A DNA stretch of 64,000 nt. It comes from Streptomyces marianii (GTDB lineage Bacteria > Actinomycetota > Actinomycetes > Streptomycetales > Streptomycetaceae). The stretch lies in the NCBI RefSeq assembly GCF_005795905.1, contig NZ_VAWE01000001.1, positions 5,817,001-5,881,000 on the forward strand. The letters run 5' to 3'. Position numbers and translations under genes: made by a program. Of the stretch, positions 1 through 7,013 are shown piece by piece. Every line of letters begins with the position of its first letter. Positions within the stretch are counted from its first letter, which is position 1. The notes beneath the pieces were generated by a model. It did not search any database, was not told the DNA's origin, and saw only the letters and a program-made list of their open reading frames with translations.

Positions 1-258
1 GCCACGAACATCTGCAACCGCGGCGTACGCGGCATGGGCGTGCAACTGGAGATCAGCACCGCCCAGCGCCAGGCGTTCTTCCTGAACGGAGACATGTCAC
101 GCGCCAACCGCGAGAACGTGACTGGAGTCTTCACCTCCTACGTCACGGCTGTGACCAGCGCCATCGCGAAGGCCCTCGTCGCCGCAGGCAAGGGGCAGCC
201 CGTGGTCGTTCCCCAGCGGGATCGCGGGTCGGTCGACTCGGTAGCGTCGGGCGCATGA
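1..258 (+). CDS. Poly-gamma-glutamate hydrolase family protein, C-terminal part
   Basis: The reading frame is open from base 1, so the gene begins outside the window. The visible 85 residues start ATNICNRG and continue with a GVQLEIS segment. The N-x-C-x-R followed by GVQLE(I/L)S signature is typical of the end of the phage-type poly-gamma-glutamate hydrolase (PghP) fold, a zinc peptidase. Phages use such enzymes against gamma-glutamyl polymers; the substrate here is unknown. Its stop overlaps the next start (ATGA at 255-258), so the two are translationally coupled. The zinc ligands lie upstream and cannot be checked. The family call is by motif only. Confidence 0.65.
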   Translation, partial: ATNICNRGVRGMGVQLEISTAQRQAFFLNGDMSRANRENVTGVFTSYVTAVTSAIAKALVAAGKGQPVVVPQRDRGSVDSVASGA

Positions 259-479
259 CCACGTCGCGCCAGTACACCGGTGAGCGGATCGACGTCGAAC
301 CGCTCACCGCCAGCACCATCACCGACAACCAGCTCGACGCCATCCGCGCCGAACTCGCCCACTACCGGGCCGGAGGCGAGGGGGCTAACCCCGCAGCCGT
401 CAGCGGCACTCCGCCGACGACGGCCCCGGCTCCCGAGGACGCCAGCCAGCCGGCCGAACCGAACGGAACCGCCCGCTGA
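255..479 (+). CDS. Small hypothetical phage protein, 74 aa
   Basis: The start overlaps the previous stop (ATGA). The protein has a short structured-looking half (about residues 10-45, with an LDAIRAELAHYR helix) and a Pro/Ala/Thr-rich tail that looks disordered. I recognise no family. Its coupling to the hydrolase-like gene and its position just before the ParB genes put it in the left-arm operon. Confidence 0.55.
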   Translation: MTTSRQYTGERIDVEPLTASTITDNQLDAIRAELAHYRAGGEGANPAAVSGTPPTTAPAPEDASQPAEPNGTAR

Positions 480-534
480 TCGTCTAGTGTTGGCGTGCGT
501 AGGGCGCGGGGAACGGCCTACACAAGGGACGCCC

Positions 535-1194
535 GTGACCGCGCTCGCCAACATCCCCGAACAGCTCCTGCCGCTCGCCGTGCCCATCGGCGACCTGGCC
601 CCGTACCACCGCAATCCCCGCACCGGCGACCTCCCGGCCATCGCCGAGTCGCTGACGGTCAACGGCCAGTACCGGCCCGTCGTGGTCAACAAGGGAACCC
701 ACACCGGACGCCCCAACGAGATCCTGGCGGGCAACCACACCGTGGCCGCCGCCCAGCAACTCGGCTGGGAACACATCGCGGCCACCTGGATCGACGTCGA
801 TGACGAAGCCGCAGCACGCATCGTCATCGTCGACAACCGGACCAACGACCTCGCGGGATACGACACCGCCCTGCTGGCCGAAGTCCTCTCCGAGATCCCC
901 GACCTCGCCGGTACCGGATACGACCGCGAAAGCGTCGACCGGCTCCTTGACGACACCTCGCTCCCCGAGACGCTGGAGCTGACCTCCGACGGCGCGGGCA
1001 CCGGAGCCGCCGCCACAGTGGACTACCTCCAGTGGGGCTACCTCCAGTGGGAGTCCAAGCGGGTTCGGATCACCTCCGAAGAGGTTGAAGCCCTCAACGC
1101 CATCTACACGAAGTTCGTCGACGACACCAACAGCGACCTCGGCTTCGGCTGGCACGTCCTCCAGGAAGCCCACCAGGAGGGCGACGCCGCATGA
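535..1194 (+). CDS. ParB N-terminal domain protein
   Basis: The chosen GTG start follows an AAGGGA ribosome site and gives 219 residues. About residues 15-100 form a ParB/Srx-like domain: L-x-PYHRNPR, a LTVNGQYRPVVVN strand-turn segment, then ILAGNHT where classical ParB has G-E-R-R. The usual arginines of that box are replaced. Stand-alone ParB-like proteins are common beside actinophage terminases; partitioning, nuclease and DNA-modification roles have all been proposed for the class. Its stop overlaps the start of a second ParB-like gene (ATGA), so the pair is probably co-translated. The last ~60 residues are unassigned. Confidence 0.75.
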   Translation: MTALANIPEQLLPLAVPIGDLAPYHRNPRTGDLPAIAESLTVNGQYRPVVVNKGTHTGRPNEILAGNHTVAAAQQLGWEHIAATWIDVDDEAAARIVIVDNRTNDLAGYDTALLAEVLSEIPDLAGTGYDRESVDRLLDDTSLPETLELTSDGAGTGAAATVDYLQWGYLQWESKRVRITSEEVEALNAIYTKFVDDTNSDLGFGWHVLQEAHQEGDAA

Positions 1195-2636
1195 GCAAGG
1201 CACCCACGACGACGTTCTACGAGTCGTACCCGCTCGATCAACTGCGCCCCGCCGACTACAACCCGCGCCGCCTCAGCGAGACGGCCTTCGTCCGGCTCCA
1301 GGCATCGCTGCGCCGCCACGGAGTCGTCAAGCCGGTGATCCTCAACGCGGACGGCACGCTGGTCGCAGGCCACCAGAGGACGAAGGGTCTCAAGGCCATC
1401 GGCATGACCCACACCCCCGCGGTCATGCTCGGCACGAAGGTCCGCCTCCAGGACGAGATCCAGTTCAACCTGCTGCACAACCGTGTGGAGACCGAGGCGA
1501 GCATCGTCTACGCCGAGCCCGGCGAGATCGGCGCCTGGTCCTGGATTCCGTGGCAGTCCATCCGCGTCGCCGAGCGCAAGAACCTCTCCTTCGTCAACGC
1601 CATCGGCCACATGACCGCCGGCCACGGCCCCTGGGGCAGCGTCGTCATCGACGACCAGGGCCGCATCGTCCTCAACGCCGAGTACGCCGTCGTCGCCTCC
1701 TTCTCGCGCTTCGACCTCCTCGCCTGGACCGTGGCCTCGGCCGACGCCGCCCAGCTCCACGCCGATCTCACCGGCGAGTACGGCGTCTACGACTGGAGCG
1801 CGATCGAGGACAAGGCCCCGGTCTGGAACCAGCACATCGTCCAGCCCAAGCGGCTGCGACAGTTCTCCTCCAAGGCCAAGGCGGGGAAGCTCGCGTACGG
1901 CTCCGAGACATGGGACCAGCTCGTCACGCCCTGGCTCAAGCCCACTCAGCGCGTCGTGGACTTCGGCGCCGGATACGGCGACTACGCCAAGCACCTGCGG
2001 GCCAAGGGCTTCAACATCCACGACTACGAGCCCTACCGGTGCCGGGACGGCTCTTACGCCGTCGACATCCGGGCCGTCGTCGGCATGATCCGCGACATCG
2101 ACAAGGACATCCGGGCCAACGGCCTGTACGACGTCGTTGTCCTGGACTCCGTCATCAACGCCACCACCTCGCTCGACTACCAGCATTGGGTGATGACCAC
2201 CGTCAACGCCCTGTGCGCTGCTGACGGGGTGGTGTGCCTCGGCACGCGGAGCCTTGCACGCGAACTGCGCGACGAGCAGGCCAAGCGGGTCACCTCGCAG
2301 ACCGCGACCACGAAGATGAGCTTCCTCGACGACGACAACGTGGAGATGAACTTCGTCAAGGGGAAGTGGCAGAAGCTCCGTTTCCACACGCCCGAGACGC
2401 TGGAGCCCATGCTCCGGCGCTACTTCAAGGACGTGAAAGTCACTGACCTCAGCGGGTCCAACCTGAAGGCGACATGCCGTCGTCCCATCCCGCTCCCAAA
2501 AGAGGAATACGAGAAGGCATTCGAAGAGGAATTCAGCATGCCTTACCCGAATGGCTTCCGTCATGACAGGCATCTGGAATTGGTGGGAAATTTGATAAAA
2601 TTGGTAGTAGAGAGAAATGAATCTCTCGCCAATTAG
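1191..2636 (+). CDS. ParB-like domain fused to SAM methyltransferase
   Basis: A 481-residue two-domain protein. Residues ~10-110 are ParB-like (LRPADYNPRR, then GVVKPVILN and LVAGHQR). Residues ~225-430 look like a Rossmann methyltransferase: motif I VVDFGAGYGDY at about 255-265 and an acidic strand DVVVLDSVIN at about 314-323. A plausible role is modification of phage DNA at sites recognised by the ParB half, but the substrate is not visible and small-molecule or protein methylation remain possible. The last ~50 codons (from ~2490) are strikingly AT-rich for this genome and coincide with a repeat island, so that DNA may have a second role. Coupled to the upstream ParB gene by ATGA. Confidence 0.75.
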   Translation: MSKAPTTTFYESYPLDQLRPADYNPRRLSETAFVRLQASLRRHGVVKPVILNADGTLVAGHQRTKGLKAIGMTHTPAVMLGTKVRLQDEIQFNLLHNRVETEASIVYAEPGEIGAWSWIPWQSIRVAERKNLSFVNAIGHMTAGHGPWGSVVIDDQGRIVLNAEYAVVASFSRFDLLAWTVASADAAQLHADLTGEYGVYDWSAIEDKAPVWNQHIVQPKRLRQFSSKAKAGKLAYGSETWDQLVTPWLKPTQRVVDFGAGYGDYAKHLRAKGFNIHDYEPYRCRDGSYAVDIRAVVGMIRDIDKDIRANGLYDVVVLDSVINATTSLDYQHWVMTTVNALCAADGVVCLGTRSLARELRDEQAKRVTSQTATTKMSFLDDDNVEMNFVKGKWQKLRFHTPETLEPMLRRYFKDVKVTDLSGSNLKATCRRPIPLPKEEYEKAFEEEFSMPYPNGFRHDRHLELVGNLIKLVVERNESLAN

Positions 2637-2649
2637 GAAACGCAATTGG
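2578..2649. repeat. AT-rich island with repeated AATTGG motifs
   Basis: In an otherwise ~70% GC genome this stretch is AT-rich. It carries AATTGG at 2578, 2599 and 2644 and its complement CCAATT at 2629, plus a perfect hairpin GAGAGA-N6-TCTCTC at 2610-2627. It spans the end of the ParB-methyltransferase gene and the leader of the next gene, shortly before the terminase genes. Phage packaging sites (cos/pac) and operators often lie here. The function is inference; repeats and base composition are directly visible. Confidence 0.55.
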
Positions 2650-2656
2650 GGAGCGC

Positions 2657-3169
2657 ATGTCGCAGCGAATGCAGATACAGATTGAATCGCGAAGTCGGTA
2701 CCACATCATGTGGCTGGCTGGCGTGCGGCACGTCGCCCTCGACCAGCACTGCCTGCGAAGCTTCGGCCAGCCCGACCGCCCCCGAGTGGACGTCCGCCGG
2801 CGGCACCAGTCCCTCGAACTCACGCAGGGCAATCCGCCGCTGGCCTGGTACCTGTGCGCTCTGCCCAACCCATGGAACTGGAGTCAGAACGCCCACCTGG
2901 CCTTCGAGGGTGCGCCGGGAGAACAGTGGGACGGCCCCGCCCTCGTGCCAGGGCTGTACGTACACCTCGACAACGCCCGCCCGATCACCGGATGGGGCGA
3001 GCACAGCATTCCCGCCGACGAACCACGCCGGAACTCCGTCCGCTACCGCACCTGCCGCAACTATCAATTCGCCTGGTGGCTCCGCACCCAGCGGAACGCG
3101 CCGGACGCACCGCCCGAGTTCATCCCGCCGAAGAGGCCAGGCGAGGGTGAACAGATGTCGCTGATGTGA
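2657..3169 (+). CDS. Hypothetical protein, 170 aa
   Basis: The ATG follows a GGGGAG ribosome site. The protein is rich in Trp, Arg and Pro with no transmembrane segment and no motif I recognise. A stem-loop terminator (3183-3209) follows directly, so this is the last gene of the left operon. The overlapping frame at 2646 encodes a low-complexity Ser/Thr/Pro sequence and is treated as a shadow. Function unknown. Confidence 0.6.
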   Translation: MSQRMQIQIESRSRYHIMWLAGVRHVALDQHCLRSFGQPDRPRVDVRRRHQSLELTQGNPPLAWYLCALPNPWNWSQNAHLAFEGAPGEQWDGPALVPGLYVHLDNARPITGWGEHSIPADEPRRNSVRYRTCRNYQFAWWLRTQRNAPDAPPEFIPPKRPGEGEQMSLM

Positions 3170-3182
3170 TTCCCCCCGGAGC

Positions 3183-3209
3183 GGGGCCGGACGATCACTG
3201 TCCGGCCCC
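3183..3209 (+). terminator. Stem-loop terminator after left operon
   Basis: A perfect 10-bp stem, GGGGCCGGAC / GTCCGGCCCC, with a 7-nt loop (GATCACT), followed by CTCCGTCTTGT. It separates the ParB operon from the terminase genes. Confidence 0.75.
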
Positions 3210-3224
3210 CTCCGTCTTGTCCGC

Positions 3225-3250
3225 AACTCCCCTCTATCAAATGAGGAGTT
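3225..3250. promoter_or_regulatory. Inverted repeat upstream of terminase genes
   Basis: AACTCC at 3225-3230 is mirrored by GGAGTT at 3245-3250 around an AT-rich centre (CTATCAAAT). It lies between the upstream terminator and the small-terminase start, so it could be an operator for late transcription or part of a packaging site. Nothing in the sequence decides which. Confidence 0.35.
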
Positions 3251-3354
3251 CGGCGAGAACGTCACCGAGGCGGTGCAGAGGGCGGCTCTCGGCAAGGAAA
3301 TGGGATCATGGACCTGGGCGCGGGGGCGCACCCGAGCTGTGGAGGACCCCCGCC

Positions 3355-3891
3355 GTGGGACGCCCCGACAAAGCCGCGCGTGCGGCCATCGCGCGCCGCC
3401 GCTCGGACGCCATCGACCTACGACTCGCCGGCGTGGACTGGCTCACGATCGCTCGCAAGCTCGCCGCAGATCCGACCGCTAACTCCGACGGCATCGCCTA
3501 CCCCCAGGGCTACGGCATCGAGCGGTACCGCAAGAACCAGGACCCGCCCACCGACGAGGCCCTGATCCACGCTGCCTGCCGCGATGTCCGCACCGCCCTC
3601 GCCGACCGCCGTGCCGAGTTGAACGACGACGTCGACGAGCTGCGCGCGCTGGAGGCCGACCGTCTCGACCGGCTGTTCTTCGTGGCGTACAAGAAGGCGG
3701 TCCGCGACCAGGACCTCGGGGCCATCGACCGAACCCTGCGGATCATGGAGCGGCGCGCCCGGCTGCTCGGCCTCGACATGCCCGTCCGAACGGAGCTGTC
3801 CGGCCCCGACGGCGGGCCGGTGCAGATCGAGAACGTCACCGCCGACGAACTCGACGCCCTGATCGCCCTCACCGACCCGGACGCCGAATGA
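3355..3891 (+). CDS. Terminase small subunit (candidate)
   Basis: The GTG start follows GGAGGA and gives 178 residues beginning VGRPDKAARAAI. The N-terminus has a helix-turn-helix-like DNA-binding region (DLRLAGVDWLTIARKLA), followed by a long charged helical part with ELRALEADRLDRLF, as in other small terminases. The identification rests on this architecture plus the coupled large terminase directly downstream (ATGA overlap at 3888-3891). It would recognise the packaging site on phage DNA and hand it to the large subunit. Confidence 0.75.
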   Translation: MGRPDKAARAAIARRRSDAIDLRLAGVDWLTIARKLAADPTANSDGIAYPQGYGIERYRKNQDPPTDEALIHAACRDVRTALADRRAELNDDVDELRALEADRLDRLFFVAYKKAVRDQDLGAIDRTLRIMERRARLLGLDMPVRTELSGPDGGPVQIENVTADELDALIALTDPDAE

Positions 3892-5426
3892 GGCCCCGCG
3901 ACAACGAGAGCGTCATCGCCCACTACAAGACGCTCCCCCCAGCCCAGCGCCGCGCCATCGCTCGGTCCGCCTCACCGACGCTGCGGGCCGAGCTGGCGTG
4001 CGCGGAGCGGCAGTTGGCCATGGACCGCTCGCCGGGAGCCCTCGCCGCCGTCCTCACCGGCGGGCGGGAGATGCAGGCGCCGCACCTGGACCTGATCGAC
4101 CGTGCCTTCATCGACATGGCCGAGGGCCGGTGCGACCGCGTCATGCTCACCATGCCCCCGCGGCATGGCAAGAGCCGACGCGCCTCGCGCTGGGCACCGC
4201 TCTGGTACCTCCGGCGCAACCCCGGCCACCGCATGATGATCGCTAGCTACTCCGCCGACCTGGCCGACGACCACGGCCGCTGGATCAGGGACGCCATCTA
4301 CACCTGGGGCGACGACCTCGGCATCCAGCTTGCGCCCGGCAGCAAGGCCGCCAACCGCTTCGACATCGTCGGCGGCGAAGGCGGGCTCCTCGCTGCGGGC
4401 ATCGGAGGTGGACTCACCGGACGCGGCGCCCACATCGCCATCGTGGACGACCCGGTCAAGGACATGGCCGACGCGGACTCTCCGACCATGCGCAAGCGCG
4501 CCTGGGACTGGTGGACCTCCGTCATACAGACCCGACTCGAACCGACCGGCGCCATCTGCCTGATCCAGACCCGCTGGCATGAAGATGACCTCGCCGGACG
4601 CATCCTCGCCACCGAGCGCGACGCGTGGCGCGTCATCGACCTACCAGCTCTCGCCGACGGCCCCGACGACCCGCTCGGCCGGGAACCCGGCGAGCCGTTG
4701 TGGCCTCAGCGGTTCGACGCAGCCCACCACGCCCGAACCCGCAAGCGTGTCGGCGAACGGGTATGGGGCGCCCTCTACATGCAGAAGCCGCGCCCGCCGG
4801 AGGGAGGCGTCTGGAAGCGCGAGTGGATCGACACCGCCAGGATCAACGCCGTCCAGTTCTCCGGCATCGACATGGCGCGCATCGTCGTGGCCGTCGACCC
4901 CGCCGGCGGAGAGTCCACCGTCGGCGACGAGACCGGCGTCATCGGCGTGGGCCGGGACTTCGACCGGCAGCTCTACGTCCTCGCCGACCGGTCAGGCTCC
5001 ATGGGCGCCAACGACTGGGGCCTTGCCGCCTGCCGACTCGCCCTCGAACTCAAGGCCGACGCCATCGTGGTGGAGAAGAACTACGGCGGAGACATGGCAA
5101 GGCAGATCGTCACGCAGGCATGGGAGCAGCTACGCCGTGAAGGCGTCACCAAGGGCCTGCTCATGCCGATGATCCTGGAGGTCACCGCCAAGGTAGGCAA
5201 GCGCCTCCGCGCCGCGCCCGTGGCCCAGCTCTACGAGCAGCAGCTCGTTCACCACGTCGGCGAGTACACCGAGCTGGAGGACCAGATGGTCACCTGGGTC
5301 GAAGGAATGGACAGCCCGGACCGTATGGACGCCGCCGTGCACGGGTTGACCGAACTCGCCGACCCGGACCAACTCGACACGCTGCCAACGGACATTGACG
5401 ATGACCGCTTCGACGGCCGCCGCTGA
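3888..5426 (+). CDS. Terminase large subunit
   Basis: A 512-residue DNA-packaging motor. The ATPase half shows Walker A MPPRHGKS at ~89-96 and Walker B IAIVDDP at ~183-189; a QTRWHEDDLAGRIL coupling-type segment follows at ~227-240. The C-terminal RNase H-like nuclease begins with VAVDPAG (Asp ~337), and a second acidic residue is in IVVEKNYGGD. Length is normal for the family. It cuts concatemeric DNA and pumps it through the portal encoded downstream. The gene is coupled to the small subunit by ATGA. Confidence 0.95.
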   Translation: MRPRDNESVIAHYKTLPPAQRRAIARSASPTLRAELACAERQLAMDRSPGALAAVLTGGREMQAPHLDLIDRAFIDMAEGRCDRVMLTMPPRHGKSRRASRWAPLWYLRRNPGHRMMIASYSADLADDHGRWIRDAIYTWGDDLGIQLAPGSKAANRFDIVGGEGGLLAAGIGGGLTGRGAHIAIVDDPVKDMADADSPTMRKRAWDWWTSVIQTRLEPTGAICLIQTRWHEDDLAGRILATERDAWRVIDLPALADGPDDPLGREPGEPLWPQRFDAAHHARTRKRVGERVWGALYMQKPRPPEGGVWKREWIDTARINAVQFSGIDMARIVVAVDPAGGESTVGDETGVIGVGRDFDRQLYVLADRSGSMGANDWGLAACRLALELKADAIVVEKNYGGDMARQIVTQAWEQLRREGVTKGLLMPMILEVTAKVGKRLRAAPVAQLYEQQLVHHVGEYTELEDQMVTWVEGMDSPDRMDAAVHGLTELADPDQLDTLPTDIDDDRFDGRR

Positions 5427-5514
5427 CCTCCAGCTCCGCCAGCACCGGAAACGGCCCCAAGAGGAAACGGCCCAGCCCGCTCGGGAGCCTCGGACCGCTG
5501 CTAGCCTCACGATC

Positions 5515-5901
5515 ATGGGGAGCAGGGGGAGTTGGACCACAGCCCTGCGCACCGCCGCGCTCGCGGTCGCGTGCCTCACGGGCTGTTCGTCCGGAGCGGA
5601 GAAGCCCACGGCCGAGGACCAGCGCGCAGCACACCTCGACCGTGTACGCGAGACGTACCGGCTCGGGCGCAGCGAAGGACTGGCCCTGCAACGGCAGAAG
5701 ATCGCCAGCGGCGCACCACCCGCCTACTCCAGTCCGAGCGAAGAGGAGTGCAAGGACCGGTGGGACCAGCTCGGCGAGCGCCAGCAGAGAGCGGGCGACC
5801 GCGGCGGCTTCCTGTCCGCCTGTTCCTCATTCCCGGCGCCGGGACTCCCGGGGTACGACGAGGCAGTGGCCGAAGCCAGCCGGAGCACGCTGAGACCGTA
5901 A
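5515..5901 (+). CDS. Small secreted lipoprotein
   Basis: The preferred start gives 128 residues: a positively charged N-terminus, a hydrophobic stretch ALRTAALAVACL and a lipobox LTGC with Cys ~24, so a signal-peptidase II lipoprotein is predicted. The mature part is polar with no domain I recognise. A TAGCCT -10-like hexamer lies only ~10 bp before the ATG, suggesting a leaderless, independently expressed 'moron' gene. Prophage lipoproteins often mediate superinfection exclusion; that role is inference. A longer in-frame start at 5395 would extend into the terminase gene and is less likely. Confidence 0.7.
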   Translation: MGSRGSWTTALRTAALAVACLTGCSSGAEKPTAEDQRAAHLDRVRETYRLGRSEGLALQRQKIASGAPPAYSSPSEEECKDRWDQLGERQQRAGDRGGFLSACSSFPAPGLPGYDEAVAEASRSTLRP

Positions 5902-5918
5902 CGCGGCTGGACTGCGAC

Positions 5919-6893
5919 CTAATCGCTGATCATCAGATGCGCGGGGAAGTAGCAGCCTCCTGTGTCGTTTGCGTGCCTCTTCTTGCGCATGAGCAGCTCG
6001 TCAAGCCGCACCCGGTCATCGAGGACGTAGAACAGGTCGGTGCCGTCGATCGTGAGGAAGGCGGTCCCCTCGTTGAAGGCGGACCGGGCACCCGAGCTGA
6101 AGCCGTTGACGCTGATGAACAGACCTAGAGCGTTCTTCCCCTTCCGGCGTACCTTCTCGCTGAAGAGCATCAACGGCCCGGCCTCGACAGCGCCCTTCAG
6201 CCATTTCGCTTCCAGGATGTAGTCGTCGGTGTCGAAGGTGATTGACCCGTCGATCTGCTGGAATTCGAGGTCAAACCCGAGGCGGGGCTGCATGTCGAAG
6301 AGCTCGAACAGTGAGAACAGGAACGACTCGAAGGCGCGACCAGCACCCTGCCGGTCGGTGTCCGACTGCAATCGCAGGAACTCCTCCTTCAGCTCGCTAA
6401 GGCGCTGCGAGAAGCCACGGCGATGCTTCTCCCGCTCCGCTTGTTGGGCTTGTTGCTCCTCGACTGCTGCCCGTTCTTCAAGAAGGCCCCGGAAGCGTTC
6501 GGTCCAGGTCTTGAGATCGGCCACGGCATCTCTGGCTTGAGTCAGCAGCTTCTCGGCCTCGGGCTGTCGCTTGAGGGTGGGGAACGATTCCATCTGCGAG
6601 ATCTCAAGCATGAGAGAGAGCGTGAGGTCCTGGTATCGGTCCTCCCCGACCCGGAGCCGTTCCACGAACTGCCCTGCGAAGACGACCTTGTAGTTCGTGA
6701 AGTCCAGTCCGCTGACCAGCTCGGGGTGCTCCGACGCGCGGATTTGGAGGAACCGGGCAAGATCTGGCTTGTACCAGTAGATCCGGGCCAATGCCTCGGT
6801 CAGGGCGTCGTACGCCGCCGGCTCGATCTTCCGCGCTCGCCTAGACGTCAAGATGCCCCCGCCCTGGACAACGGAGGCCAGCGCCGCTGCCAC
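5919..6893 (-). CDS. Restriction-endonuclease-like protein (PD-(D/E)XK)
   Basis: A 324-residue protein on the opposite strand to the late genes. An N-terminal helical domain (~20-110) is followed by a coiled coil rich in Glu/Gln/Arg (~120-180) and a C-terminal nuclease-like domain. In that domain GRAFESFLFSLFELF precedes QIDGSITF and then DYILEAKW, i.e. Asp ~215 and Glu228-x-Lys230, the catalytic pattern of Mrr/type IV-like PD-(D/E)XK enzymes. A defence role against competing phages fits a gene silent in the late operon and expressed from its own promoter. The GTG start is uncertain because its GGAGG is too close; a TTG ~45 bp downstream is an alternative. Confidence 0.7.
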   Translation of the reverse strand: MAAALASVVQGGGILTSRRARKIEPAAYDALTEALARIYWYKPDLARFLQIRASEHPELVSGLDFTNYKVVFAGQFVERLRVGEDRYQDLTLSLMLEISQMESFPTLKRQPEAEKLLTQARDAVADLKTWTERFRGLLEERAAVEEQQAQQAEREKHRRGFSQRLSELKEEFLRLQSDTDRQGAGRAFESFLFSLFELFDMQPRLGFDLEFQQIDGSITFDTDDYILEAKWLKGAVEAGPLMLFSEKVRRKGKNALGLFISVNGFSSGARSAFNEGTAFLTIDGTDLFYVLDDRVRLDELLMRKKRHANDTGGCYFPAHLMISD

Positions 6894-6967
6894 CCTCCCG
6901 GGATGATGATGCTACCCAGCCGGAGTGACAGATTTGCCAGGTTGAGGGCAGCTCACTCCGTCTACGC

Positions 6968-6987
6968 CGTAACCTGATCTTGCGGCG
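6968..6987 (+). promoter_or_regulatory. Promoter-like motif upstream of portal
   Basis: TAACCT followed by GATCTTGCGGCG lies 27 bp before the portal start. A close relative, TAGACT-GATCTT-CGGCG, occurs before the scaffold gene (9585-9603). Both follow reverse-strand accessory genes and precede late genes, so they may be promoters that restart late transcription. No convincing -35 is seen. Confidence 0.35.
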
Positions 6988-7013
6988 CGGGGCCGACTGC
7001 CTGGAGGGGCACC

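Noticed and set aside
1104..2645. Long reverse-strand frame of 513 codons
   Set aside because: It is the antisense of the ParB-methyltransferase gene; its product is Val/Asp/Gly-rich with no motif. GC-rich genes produce such shadows.
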